Assembly (NCBI RefSeq): GCF_031583025.1
Contig: NZ_CP134062.1
Location: 806,001-870,000, forward strand
Reading direction: 5' to 3'
From: Mycobacterium sp. Z3061
GTDB lineage: Bacteria; Actinomycetota; Actinomycetes; Mycobacteriales; Mycobacteriaceae
DNA: 64,000 nucleotides
The notes under the pieces were generated by a model. The model was not told where the DNA came from. It worked only from the letters and a program-made list of their open reading frames with translations, and did not search any database. Shown here in pieces: positions 35,622 to 44,888 of this stretch. Made by a program: the position numbers and the translations under genes. Position 1 is the stretch's first letter; each line of letters starts with the position of its first letter.

Positions 35622-36932
35622 TCACACCTTAGCACCGTGGCTGAGGTGCCAAGTAGGGTTTAAACGCGAGTCGAAATAGTGCTTCCGATTGATCCACACG
35701 AATCCATCGCCAATTGATATCAACGCCACGTCGATTGCTCCTCCTACTGTCTTGGTGTCCTGGACACTTACTCGCTGCTTTAATGCAGTGATGTTGACTA
35801 GGCTTTCCGCAAGAAACCCCAATTCGTCCTTTGGCAATACGGAGACGCTGTCTACTAACGGTTTCCAAGCCTCGTTATCCTGGTAGTCGTTCATATGGTC
35901 AAAGAAGTCAATCAGTTGGTTTCGCGCTAACTTCTGCACTTCTCGCGCGGCTTTTCTCCGTTGCGGCGGAGAAAATGTAGAATCGTTTTGAAGCTCAGCT
36001 ATCAGCGCGGGGGCAAGCAGCTTTTCGGTCCAATTTTCCCAATGATGGGCAATGACGTGCCGCACTTCGGAGCTAATGCCATATATCCATCCCATGGCCG
36101 GAGCATTTTGCGCGAAAGCTTCCAGATGCCCGCTAGTCTGAGTAGAGATATTGGTTTCATCGGGTTGCGTCGCCAGAACGCTGCCATCTAGTCGAGCCAC
36201 CAAACTGGATGAGACCAAGCTGGGAAAATACTCCTTCTGTCCGAAGCCCGCCAAGACTATTCCTGACTCATTCGGTGGATTGGTGTCCTTGGTGACCGCC
36301 ATCATGGTTAATTCATATAGACGTTTGCGTTGCGACACGAGAAAGGGCAAGTTGCCGTAATAGTGATCAACGTAGGCGATGATGTCTGACCCATATTTAG
36401 CTTTCAGTTGCGGCATATCGAGACCGAGCGGGCCGCCAAGGTCGTCGCGCTGATTCAGCAGGTTTTCCCAAAAATCAAGAAGTTCTGTCGCCACAGCCTT
36501 GAAGCGATTTTTATAAATGCGCCCTGCGGCTGTGACAAACTCTGCACTGCGAGAATTGAAGAGTCCGAATATCTGTTCAAGATGCCAATCAACTACGCCA
36601 AGCAGAACTCTTTGTTCGTCCGAAACTTGCAACAGATCTTGGTTTGCGGCGATGTATTCGATCAATTTTTGATAGTACTCGGCGACGGTGGGACCGACGA
36701 AAGAAGGATTGTCGTGCCGAAATGATTTTATGACCGTTTCCCAAGGTACGCCGTTAAGACTCGCGCTTGAGTAAATCATGACCCCGACGTTAGAGCCCTT
36801 TATAAGCTCAAAAAGCTTATTTGCACTTTCGTATGTTTTGAGGCTGGTTTGGCCTCTGCTCCGGATGGTGACTGCGCTGTCGGCAGCCAAGGCAACCGCA
36901 GACTTGTTCATTACTACTGCCTCGGCAGTCAT
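35622..36932 (-). CDS. Predicted Ntn-hydrolase related to HslV/proteasome subunits
   Basis: ATG 36930-36932 follows GGGGAAGAGG; 45 upstream in-frame residues are rejected. The 436-aa product starts [20 protein letters not shown]. After Met removal Thr1, Asp17 and the Thr21 position match HslV (TTIVSV...VVIAGDGQAT) residue for residue; a lysine in [10 protein letters not shown] would stand for Lys33, and '[17 protein letters not shown]' resembles the following strand/loop. The remaining roughly 330 residues are unlike proteasome subunits and mainly helical. It could be a self-contained threonine-type amidohydrolase or protease; the role is unknown. Base composition is AT-rich and foreign. Confidence 0.65.
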   Translation of the reverse strand: MTAEAVVMNKSAVALAADSAVTIRSRGQTSLKTYESANKLFELIKGSNVGVMIYSSASLNGVPWETVIKSFRHDNPSFVGPTVAEYYQKLIEYIAANQDLLQVSDEQRVLLGVVDWHLEQIFGLFNSRSAEFVTAAGRIYKNRFKAVATELLDFWENLLNQRDDLGGPLGLDMPQLKAKYGSDIIAYVDHYYGNLPFLVSQRKRLYELTMMAVTKDTNPPNESGIVLAGFGQKEYFPSLVSSSLVARLDGSVLATQPDETNISTQTSGHLEAFAQNAPAMGWIYGISSEVRHVIAHHWENWTEKLLAPALIAELQNDSTFSPPQRRKAAREVQKLARNQLIDFFDHMNDYQDNEAWKPLVDSVSVLPKDELGFLAESLVNITALKQRVSVQDTKTVGGAIDVALISIGDGFVWINRKHYFDSRLNPTWHLSHGAKV

Positions 36933-37674
36933 CGCGCCTCTTCCCCTCAGACGGTCTCGACGGCACCGTAGCGCGACGCGACGACACAATGTGGGAGAAA
37001 CGCGCAGGTGGGCCGCCTGCGACGAGCAAACAGCTTTTAGACCGACGTACCCCTGGGTGAACGACAAGGTAGCGACAAGTCTCTAGTGAAAGTACAGAGT
37101 TTTTGCGGTCGTAAGCCAGCTGAACTGCGCTTCCGCTGCCAGCCGAAGCGGAACCGCCGGAACCGCCCGCGCCACCGTTGCCGAACAGTCCCGCCGCGCC
37201 GCCATTGCCGCCTTGTTGCCCGGTCGGCCCGGAGGCACCGGACCCTCCGGCGCCGCCGTCGCCGAGCAACCAGCCGCCGGGCGAACCATTGAGTCCCGAC
37301 CCCGCTGGTGCGTTGGCGCCGTTGCCGATCAGTGGCCGCCCGGTGAGCGCCTGGATGGGCGAGTTCACAAAGTCCAGCGCGGCCGCCTGCGCGTTGGCGG
37401 CTTCGGCGCTGGCGTATGCGCCGGCGTTGCCGCTCAACAGCTGCATGAATTGGGCGTGAAATGACGCCGCTTGTGCGCTCAGGACCTGGTAGGCCTGCCC
37501 GTGCAGGCCGAACATCGCCGAAATCGCCACAGATATCTCGTCGGCACCGGCCGCGAGTACCGAAGTGGTGGGAATTGCTGCGGCGGCGTTGGCCTCGGTG
37601 AGCACCGACCCGATGCCCGCTACGTCGGATGCCGCCGCGGACAGCAACTCTGGCGCGACATTGAGAAACGACAC
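36817..37674 (-). pseudogene. Truncated PE_PGRS gene at the edge of the mobile region
   Basis: The start GTG 37672-37674 has GGGAGG upstream and encodes [20 protein letters not shown], a complete PE domain, then '[20 protein letters not shown]' and about 50 residues of PGRS repeats. Similarity stops near residue 182 (about 37129), after which the frame continues in non-PGRS sequence ([18 protein letters not shown]) and runs to 36817 inside the Ntn-hydrolase gene in another frame. The natural 3' end is missing, consistent with an insertion or deletion. In M. tuberculosis a PE gene (Rv0335c, PE6) also lies beside aspC. The PE part might still be expressed. Confidence 0.75.
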
Positions 37675-37822
37675 GTCAACCTCCCGATAGGTTGTCGCAA
37701 CTGGTGGTACCTGGGGGCTGGTGCGGGGTCACCACGAACTGCGGATTCGCATCGTAATTGCATCAGGGTCACGATGCGGCGGGAATTGCGAAGGTTGTCC
37801 AAGCCCTTAAAGGCAGCGGACC

Positions 37823-39094
37823 TTACTGGCGGTAGCCGGCGAGGAAATTGCCGAGCCGCTCGATGGCTTTGGCCAGATCGCGTGCCCACGGCAACGTGAC
37901 GATGCGCAGGTGATCCGGCTCGGGCCAGTTGAATCCAGTTCCCTGGGTAACGAGGATCTTTTCCTGCAGCAGCAGGTCGAGGACAAGTTGTTCGTCGTCG
38001 GCGATGTCGTAGACCTCGGGGTCCAGCCGCGGGAAGGCATACAGCGCGCCTTCCGGCTTGGTGCACGAGACGCCCGGAATCTCGTTGAGTTTGTTCCACG
38101 CCACGTCACGCTGTTCGAGCAGACGACCGCCGGGCAGCACCAGGTCCTCGATGCTCTGGTGTCCGCCGAGCGCGACCTGAATCGCGTGCTGCGCAGGCAC
38201 ATTCGGGCACAGGCGCATGTTGGCCAGCAGGCTGATCCCCTCGATGAAGCTGCCGGCATGGTCCTTGGGGCCGGTGATCGCCAGCCAACCGGCCCGGTAT
38301 CCGGCGACTCGGTAGGCCTTCGACAGACCGTTGAACGTCAGGCACAGCATGTCGGGGGCCAGGGACGCCACGCTGATGTGCTTGGCATCGTCGTAGAGGA
38401 TCTTGTCGTAGATCTCGTCGGCGAGCAGCAGCAGTTGATGCTTGCGCGCCAAAGCGACCATCTGCGTGAGGATTTCGCGGCTGTACACCGCCCCGGTCGG
38501 GTTGTTCGGATTGATCACCACCAGCGCCTTGGTGCGCTCGGTGATCTTGGACTCGAGGTCGGCGATGTCGGGCTCCCAGCCCTGGGTTTCGTCGCACAGG
38601 TAGTGCACCGGCGTGCCGCCGGCCAGCGAGGTCGACGCCGTCCACAGCGGGTAGTCCGGTGCGGGAATCAACACCTGGTCGCCGTTGTCGAGCAGGGCCT
38701 GCAGCGTCATCGTGATCAGCTCGGAAACCCCGTTGCCCAGGTAAACGTCGTCGACGTCGAACCGGGGGAAGCCGTCGACGAGTTCGTAGCGGGTCACCAC
38801 CGCGCGGCGCGCCGGCAGGATTCCCTTGGAGTCGGAGTACCCCTGCGCATAGGGCAGCGCCTGGATCATGTCGCGCATGATCACGTCGGGTGCCTCGAAG
38901 CCGAACGGCGCCGGGTTACCGATGTTGAGCTTGAGGATGCGGTGCCCCTCGGCCTCCAGCCGTGCGGCGTGCTGGTGTACCGGCCCGCGGATCTCGTACA
39001 GAACGTCCTGCAGCTTGGACGACTGCGCGAAGACACGCTGCCGGTGATGGCCGGAGGTGTGCGCGGGCAGTTGATGAGTGGTCACGTCAACCAT
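37823..39094 (-). CDS. aspC: Alanine/aspartate-type aminotransferase (Rv0337c homologue)
   Basis: A fold-type I PLP aminotransferase of 423-429 aa. Visible are LNIGNPAPFGFEAPD (substrate site), YLGNGVSELITMTLQALL, VVINPNNPTGAVYSREIL, 'LLLADEIYDKILYDDAKHIS', the lysine region FNGLSKAYRVAGYRAGW and the C-terminal arginine in HLRIVTLPWARD. M. tuberculosis annotation names it aspC, while E. coli-type relatives (AlaA) make alanine from pyruvate and glutamate; both are possible. ATG 39092-39094 is preferred to an in-frame TTG six codons upstream. Gene order with etfD and iniR matches Rv0337c-Rv0339c. Confidence 0.93.
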   Translation of the reverse strand: MVDVTTHQLPAHTSGHHRQRVFAQSSKLQDVLYEIRGPVHQHAARLEAEGHRILKLNIGNPAPFGFEAPDVIMRDMIQALPYAQGYSDSKGILPARRAVVTRYELVDGFPRFDVDDVYLGNGVSELITMTLQALLDNGDQVLIPAPDYPLWTASTSLAGGTPVHYLCDETQGWEPDIADLESKITERTKALVVINPNNPTGAVYSREILTQMVALARKHQLLLLADEIYDKILYDDAKHISVASLAPDMLCLTFNGLSKAYRVAGYRAGWLAITGPKDHAGSFIEGISLLANMRLCPNVPAQHAIQVALGGHQSIEDLVLPGGRLLEQRDVAWNKLNEIPGVSCTKPEGALYAFPRLDPEVYDIADDEQLVLDLLLQEKILVTQGTGFNWPEPDHLRIVTLPWARDLAKAIERLGNFLAGYRQ

Positions 39095-39142
39095 GGTCCC
39101 ATCGCTGTCCAACGAAATTTGCTGATCGGTGCAAAACCGTGA

Positions 39143-39770
39143 TCAGCGCTTACCCGGCGGGCGCGCACCCTTGGCCAGGCCCAACCCCTTGACCGGCGCG
39201 GCCGGTTCGGCCGGCGCACCGGCGTCACCGTTGGTGTCGGCAGGTTCCGGCTTTGCCTCCGCCTCCGCCTGTGGTTCGGCAGGTGCGGCGGGCGTGGCAG
39301 GTGCGGCAGGTGCGCTCTTCTTCGCACCCGGCCGCTTGGCGCCGGCCGCGATACCCAGCCCCTTCACCGGAACCTCCGGCTTGGCCGGTTCGGCAGGAGT
39401 TTCAGCGGGCGCTGCCTCCGCCTTGGCCGGCTCGGCCTTGGCCGGCTCGGCTGCGGGCGCGGCCTTCTTGGCTCCGGGGCGCTTGGCGCCGGCGGCCATG
39501 CCGAGGCCCTTGACGGGCGCGGCCGGAGTAGCCGTTTCCGCCGGTGCGGCTTCTGCGGGTGCCTCGGTGGCTTTGCCGGCTTCGGCGGGCGCGGCCTTCT
39601 TGGCACCGGGGCGCTTGGCGCCTGCTGCCATGCCGAGCCCCTTGGTGGGGGCGGCCGGTGCGGCGGCTTCCTCTGTTGCCGGAGCTGCGGCGGCTGCCGG
39701 TGCCTTCTTGGCACCGGGGCGCTTGGCGCCACCCGCCACACCTAGGCCCTTCACCGGCGCAGCGGCCGCG
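39143..39770 (-). repeat. Repeats encoding the EtfD C-terminal tail
   Basis: Five spaced copies of a unit encoding KGLG(V/M/I/L)AxGAKRPGAKK, the last degenerate (KGLGLAKGARPPGKR), are separated by 25-50 residue Ala/Pro/Glu linkers. The copies are similar in DNA, indicating duplication. The tail is basic and probably flexible on the cytoplasmic side. Confidence 0.75.
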
Positions 39771-42115
39771 GCAGGCTTCTCGGCGGGCTTGGCGGGCTCC
39801 TCGGCGGGTGCTTCCGCGGGCGCCGCTGCCGGGGCGGCCGCGGCGGCCTTGGGCTTGGCCTTTTCCACCTTGGCGGCCCGCTCTTCGGCCTCCTTGGCCG
39901 CCGTGCCCTTTTCCGGCAGCTTCACGCTGTCGCGGTCGAGCGATGCCAGCAGCACCTGGGCCACGTCGAGTACCTCGACGCCGCTACGACCCGCTTCTTC
40001 CTGGCGGTCGCCGACGCCGTCGGTGACCATCACCCGGCAGAACGGGCATGCGACAGCGACGGTGGTGGCGTTGGTGGCCAGCGCCTCGTCGACACGTTCG
40101 TGGTTGATGCGCTTACCGATGTGTTCTTCCATCCACATCCGCGCACCGCCGGCGCCGCAGCAGAAGCTGCGCTCGGCGTGGCGGGGCATCTCGGTGAGGT
40201 TGGCACCCGCGGCACCGATCAGCTCCCGCGGCGCTTCGTACACCTTGTTGTGGCGACCCAGGTAGCACGGGTCGTGGTAAGTGATGTCCTGCGAGACTGC
40301 GTTGACCGGCACCAGCTTGTTATCGCGCACCAGTCGGTTCAGCAGCTGGGTGTGATGCAGCACGGAGTAGTTGCTGCCGAGCTGCCGGTATTCCTTGCCG
40401 AGGGTGTTGAAGCAGTGCGGGCAGGTGACGACGACCTTGCGGTCGACGGTCTCCACACCTTCGAATACCCCGTCCAGAGTTTCGACGGCCTGCTGAGCAA
40501 GCTGCTGGAACAGGAACTCGTTGCCCGAGCGGCGCGCGGAGTCGCCGTTGCAGGTTTCGCCGGCGCCCAGCACCAGGAACTTGACTCCGGCGATCGACAG
40601 CAGCTCGGCTACTGCTTTGGTGGTCTTCTTCGCCTTGTCGTCGTAGGCGCCGGCGCAGCCGACCCAGAACAGGTACTCGAAGCCGTCGAAGCTCTCGACG
40701 TCCTGGCCGTAGACGGGGACGTCGAAGTCGACCTCGTCGATCCAGGCGGTGCGGTCGGAGGCGTTCTGGCCCCACGGGTTGCCCTTGTTCTCCAGGTTCT
40801 TGAACAGCGCGGACAGCTCGGAGGGGAACTCGGACTCCATCATCACCTGGTACCGGCGCATATCAACGATGTGATCGACGTGCTCGATGTCCACCGGGCA
40901 CTGCTCGACGCACGCGCCGCATGTCACGCAGGACCACAACACGTCGGGGTCGATCACGCCGCCCTGTTCGGCGGTGCCGACCAGCGGGCGGGCGGCCTGC
41001 TCGGGTCCGTGCCCCGGCACCCGGCCGAAACCCGACTCCGGAACGTGATGGCCCTCTTCGTGAACGGTCTCCAGGTCCAGACCCTCCAGCGGTTCTGCCT
41101 TCTTCTCACCCAGGATGTAGGGAGCCTTCGCCATCCAGTGGTCGCGGAGGTCCATGATCACGAGCTTGGGCGACAGCGGCTTGGCGGTGTTCCAGGCGGG
41201 ACACTGCGACTGGCATCGCCCGCACTCAGTACAGGTGGCGAAGTCGAGCATGCCCTTCCAGGTGAAGTCCTCGATCTTCCCGCGGCCGAAAACGGCGTCG
41301 TCCGGCGGGTTTTCGAAGTCGATGGGCTTGCCGTCGGCTTCGAGCGGCAACAGCGGGCCCAATCCGTCGGGCAGGCGTTTGAAGGTGACGTTGATGGGAG
41401 CCAGGAAGATGTGGAGGTGCTTGGAGTGGAGCACGATCAGCAGGAAGACGAGCGCCACGGCGATGTGGGCCAACAGCGCGATGGTCTCGATCCACTCGTT
41501 GGCGGTGGTGCCCAGCGGGCTCATCAGCGTGCCCATGGCATGGGAGAAGAAGGCGCCGCCGCCGTAGGGAAGAGTTCCTGTGTTCGCCGACGCGCCGCGG
41601 AAGATCGCGAACGTCAAGATGACCAGGAAGATCATGAACAGGATCAGCCACGCGCCTCCGGTGTGTGAGCCGTAAAACCGTGACTGGCGGCCGTATTCCT
41701 TGGGCTCGGAGCGCAATCGGATGATCGCGAATGTGACGATGCCGAAGACCACGCTGAGGGCGATGAAGTCCTGCAGGAAGCCCAGAGCGTCCCAACGGCC
41801 GACGATCGGAATGTGGAAATTGGACTGGAAAAGGGTGCCGTAGGCCTCGATATAAACGGTGACGAGGATGAAGAAGCCCCACATCGTGAAAAAGTGCGCC
41901 AGACCGGGGATCGACCACTTGAGCAACTTGCGTTGTCCGAACACCTCGGCGATCTGTGTCCAGATTCGGGTGCCGATGTCGTCGGTACGTCCCGAGACCG
42001 GTTGCCCGGACATGACGAGCTTGTACAACCACCAGACACGCTTGAGCGCCAGTGCGCCCACCACCGCGGTCATGCCCAAGCCCACGATGAGCCGGATGAG
42101 GGTCTGCGTGGTCAC
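39143..42115 (-). CDS. etfD: Membrane iron-sulfur ETF dehydrogenase (Rv0338c homologue)
   Basis: The 990-aa protein has GTG 42113-42115 after GAGGTGG. Its N-terminal 250 residues carry about five membrane helices, followed by two 4Fe-4S motifs (CTECGRCQSQCP and CVTCGACVEQCP) and heterodisulfide-reductase-type CCG domains ('TCPHCFNTLGKEY', YHDPCYLGRHNKVYEAP and FCCGAGGARM). EtfD takes electrons from electron-transferring flavoprotein during fatty-acid oxidation and passes them to the respiratory chain. The C-terminal 210 residues are a low-complexity Ala/Pro/Lys tail with five copies of KGLGxAxGAKRPGAKK, longer than I recall for M. tuberculosis. Confidence 0.93.
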   Translation of the reverse strand: MTTQTLIRLIVGLGMTAVVGALALKRVWWLYKLVMSGQPVSGRTDDIGTRIWTQIAEVFGQRKLLKWSIPGLAHFFTMWGFFILVTVYIEAYGTLFQSNFHIPIVGRWDALGFLQDFIALSVVFGIVTFAIIRLRSEPKEYGRQSRFYGSHTGGAWLILFMIFLVILTFAIFRGASANTGTLPYGGGAFFSHAMGTLMSPLGTTANEWIETIALLAHIAVALVFLLIVLHSKHLHIFLAPINVTFKRLPDGLGPLLPLEADGKPIDFENPPDDAVFGRGKIEDFTWKGMLDFATCTECGRCQSQCPAWNTAKPLSPKLVIMDLRDHWMAKAPYILGEKKAEPLEGLDLETVHEEGHHVPESGFGRVPGHGPEQAARPLVGTAEQGGVIDPDVLWSCVTCGACVEQCPVDIEHVDHIVDMRRYQVMMESEFPSELSALFKNLENKGNPWGQNASDRTAWIDEVDFDVPVYGQDVESFDGFEYLFWVGCAGAYDDKAKKTTKAVAELLSIAGVKFLVLGAGETCNGDSARRSGNEFLFQQLAQQAVETLDGVFEGVETVDRKVVVTCPHCFNTLGKEYRQLGSNYSVLHHTQLLNRLVRDNKLVPVNAVSQDITYHDPCYLGRHNKVYEAPRELIGAAGANLTEMPRHAERSFCCGAGGARMWMEEHIGKRINHERVDEALATNATTVAVACPFCRVMVTDGVGDRQEEAGRSGVEVLDVAQVLLASLDRDSVKLPEKGTAAKEAEERAAKVEKAKPKAAAAAPAAAPAEAPAEEPAKPAEKPAAAAAPVKGLGVAGGAKRPGAKKAPAAAAAPATEEAAAPAAPTKGLGMAAGAKRPGAKKAAPAEAGKATEAPAEAAPAETATPAAPVKGLGMAAGAKRPGAKKAAPAAEPAKAEPAKAEAAPAETPAEPAKPEVPVKGLGIAAGAKRPGAKKSAPAAPATPAAPAEPQAEAEAKPEPADTNGDAGAPAEPAAPVKGLGLAKGARPPGKR

Positions 42116-42283
42116 CGAAGGCCACCTCGATTCGTCGTCATTCAGAAGCGATCAGGCGCGGAAGCGCCTTTGCTAGTCAACAGGTTCATACTGACATCTC
42201 CGGGACGTCGGCTGCGAGATAGGCAAACCTAAGTTTGCGCAGATCACCAGCCCAGCGCGGTGGGGTGTGATCAGGCGTACACC

Positions 42284-44680
42284 TCAGCTTTGCGGAGCAA
42301 GCATCGCCCGCAGCATCGAGAGCATCTCTGAGCGTGAGCCGGCGCCGAGACGCCGGCGGATGCGGGCGACGTGGTGCTCGACGGTTTTTGCCGAGATGAA
42401 CAGCTGCGCTCCGATATCGCGGTAGGGCAGGCCGAGCAGAAGGAGTTCGGCGACTTCGCGTTCGCGGTCGGACAACGGTGTTCCCGAGGGCGGCTGACGG
42501 GGGGCTGCCGCAGGGGCTTCCGCCTGACCCTCTGTGTTGAGCGCCTCAACGGAGCCCATCCCGATTTTGAGGTCACGGGCCAGTTGCAGCATGGCACCGG
42601 ACACCCGTGGATCCGACGTCTGTAGCGCTGCCTGGCCGGCGAGCCGGGTGGCATCGGAGGTCAGCCCGACGTGTGCCAGGGAACGTGCCGCTGCCCCGAC
42701 CTCGTCGGCGTCCACCTGCCCGGCAAGAACCCGCAACCACGTCCGCCCGGCAACTGAAAGCGCCTGAGCGAGAACGCTTTGCGCGGCCGCCGCGCTGAGG
42801 GCCTGACCGTGGGGCGCGACGGATTCCGGTGAACTGGCCAGGATTCCTGCGTGCACACCCGCCCAGTGCAGCGGAACCGACCACAGCGGCGGGTTTCCCA
42901 GGGAGTTGAGCAGCGCGAACGCCTGATCCAGGGCGTGTTGCAACTGGTCCACCTGGCGCATGCGGGCTGCCGCAACCCACAGCTCGCCGAGCGGTAGCAG
43001 TGCGAACAGGTCCAGGGAGTACTCGGAGAGCACCTCGACGGCCGCGTACCAATGCTTTTGGAGCGCACCGGTATCGCCGCTGCGCCGTGCGATTGCGGTC
43101 TGCAGGGCGGCGGCCCACAACGCGTCGCGGCGGTGCAGGGCCGCGCCGGATACCGCGGCGACGTCCGCGCCGGCCGACGGTAGTTGGCCGTCCTGCATTT
43201 TGATCCAGCCGCAGAGCAGCACATGGCGGTGCCTGAACAACGCATGAGCGTCGGCGCGCACGGCGCGCCCGATCACGCTGTGGGCGCGGACGGGGTCCCC
43301 GCCGTGTATCGCGGCCAAGGTGGCGAGTGCGGCGGGGCTGTCGGGGAAGGCTTCGCTGATCGGTTGTTCCACCGCGATGGATCCGCTCAGTTTGGCCATG
43401 GCAGCGGAATACGGCTGGTCCATGGTCAGCAGCAGGCCTTCGGCCAGGTTGCGGGATGCGCGCGCGGCGATTGTCGGCGGCCCGGAGTCCTTGAGTCGCA
43501 CCGCGGCATGGGCGGTCGCGAGGTCGCCCGTCGCCGCGAGGACGATCGCACCCGCCGAGCCCACGACGGAATCCGGGTACGGACCCAGCCAGCCGAACAA
43601 TTCGGCGGCGTGGCCGGAGTTGCCGTCGTGCGTAGCCACGCTGGCTGCGATCCGCACGGCGGCGGCACGCTCGGCGAAGTCCGGGGACCCGAGCAGGTCG
43701 TCGGCGAGCGACGCAGCGGCCGCACACTCCCCGCTGAGGGCGAGCGAGTCTGCCAGTAGAGGTGCCAGGCTGGAAGCGCCGATGTTTACCGCTGCCTGGT
43801 AAAGGCGCGTGGCATATGCTGCATCGCAACGGATTTCGGCTGCGCGACGGGATAGGATCGCTGACAACCGTTCGTCGCACAGGCCGTGTTCGGCCAGTCG
43901 CAGCGCGAAGTCGGGCGTCACGGTCGAGATGTCGAGTTGTGAACGCAGTAGCGAAGTTTCGACTTCACGGTGGTGGGCGTTGCCGATGATCTGGGCGACG
44001 CAATCATGAACAAGCTGCAGGAACGCGGGCGGATGTGACGGCTCGATCAGTCCGGTGGCGTGCGCCCGGTCGACCAATGCTCTGGCGTCAAGTGCCGAAA
44101 TGCCAAGCGCAGCAGCGATATCGGCGGAACCAAGGGTGTGGGCCAGCGACATGATCAGCAGAGCGTCAAGGTCGGGTTCGTCAATTCGGCGCAATCGTTC
44201 GATCAGCGCGAGTTTGGCGGCATGTGCCTGGCCTCCGGTGGATGACGCGTGGACGAGAAACGGCAGACCTCCGGTGTAGTCGAGTTGATGTTCGGTAACC
44301 GGCAGCGGGCCAAGCACTATGCGCGGTCTGTCCCGCGCGATAGCCGTCGCCAGGGAGCGCAGAGCCGCGCGCTGCTCGTGGGCCTCGGCGGCGGCAACGA
44401 CCGTCGCGCCGGCGTCGCCGACGCGTTCGGCGAGCTTGAGCAGGTCGGCGTCATCGAGCAGGTGCGCGTCGTCGACGACGAATGCCGTTCCGGGCGGATC
44501 GTCGTTTCGCGGGGGTCGAGTCCGAACCGGGACACCGGCGTCGCGCAGGCCGTCGCGGGCCGCAGCCAGAAAGGTGGTCTTTCCGGTGCCGATGCCACCG
44601 ACGATGATCGCCTTGATCGGCGTAACCGCGGCATCAGCAAGATCGCCGAGGACATCCCGGGCAGCACGCGGGAACTCCAT
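42284..44680 (-). CDS. iniR: IniR, signal-transduction ATPase regulating iniBAC
   Basis: ATG 44678-44680 (MEFPRAARDVLGDLADAAV) follows AGGGGG; upstream in-frame starts are rejected. The 798-aa protein has an AAA/STAND-type ATPase (Walker A GGIGTGKTTF, about residues 28-37; Walker B AFVVDDAHLL), a long helical-repeat middle part, and a C-terminal LuxR helix-turn-helix (LSDREREVAELLLLGLPYRD, TVEHHVARIRRRLG). Its order beside the Rv0340 homologue and iniB matches Rv0339c. Known work on IniR links it to induction of iniBAC by cell-envelope stress, with trehalose as signal. It probably binds the CCCCTAA-type repeats in the two upstream regions. Confidence 0.92.
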   Translation of the reverse strand: MEFPRAARDVLGDLADAAVTPIKAIIVGGIGTGKTTFLAAARDGLRDAGVPVRTRPPRNDDPPGTAFVVDDAHLLDDADLLKLAERVGDAGATVVAAAEAHEQRAALRSLATAIARDRPRIVLGPLPVTEHQLDYTGGLPFLVHASSTGGQAHAAKLALIERLRRIDEPDLDALLIMSLAHTLGSADIAAALGISALDARALVDRAHATGLIEPSHPPAFLQLVHDCVAQIIGNAHHREVETSLLRSQLDISTVTPDFALRLAEHGLCDERLSAILSRRAAEIRCDAAYATRLYQAAVNIGASSLAPLLADSLALSGECAAAASLADDLLGSPDFAERAAAVRIAASVATHDGNSGHAAELFGWLGPYPDSVVGSAGAIVLAATGDLATAHAAVRLKDSGPPTIAARASRNLAEGLLLTMDQPYSAAMAKLSGSIAVEQPISEAFPDSPAALATLAAIHGGDPVRAHSVIGRAVRADAHALFRHRHVLLCGWIKMQDGQLPSAGADVAAVSGAALHRRDALWAAALQTAIARRSGDTGALQKHWYAAVEVLSEYSLDLFALLPLGELWVAAARMRQVDQLQHALDQAFALLNSLGNPPLWSVPLHWAGVHAGILASSPESVAPHGQALSAAAAQSVLAQALSVAGRTWLRVLAGQVDADEVGAAARSLAHVGLTSDATRLAGQAALQTSDPRVSGAMLQLARDLKIGMGSVEALNTEGQAEAPAAAPRQPPSGTPLSDREREVAELLLLGLPYRDIGAQLFISAKTVEHHVARIRRRLGAGSRSEMLSMLRAMLAPQS

Positions 44681-44759
44681 GCGCATACCCCCTGAGTTCC
44701 ATCGGTGGCCACCAGCGGCTTTTTCACCATAGCCGTCCCTGCCCCGTAACCCCGTCATT

Positions 44760-44781
44760 CCCCTAACGCGCCACCCCCTAA
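44760..44781. promoter_or_regulatory. CCCCTAAC repeat pair between iniR and the Rv0340 homologue
   Basis: CCCCTAAC occurs at 44760-44767 and 44775-44782, 15 bp apart, within the 208-bp divergent region between iniR and the next gene. GCCCCGTAACCCCGT just upstream (44741-44755) is a related variant. The same CCCCTAA core recurs before iniB at 45574 and 45582. Shared placement suggests a common activator site, with IniR the obvious candidate. Confidence 0.55.
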
Positions 44782-44888
44782 CGGGCGCCGGGGGTGGGCG
44801 GGGTTCGCACCGAACACCGGTGTCTGCGCAGCGGATAGCATCTTGCTAGTGCTGAATTCGGCGGGCGTTTGCCATAGGGAGATGGGTG

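Noticed and set aside
40100-41668. 522-codon frame opposite etfD
   Set aside because: Shadow of the Fe-S protein gene; no recognisable motif.
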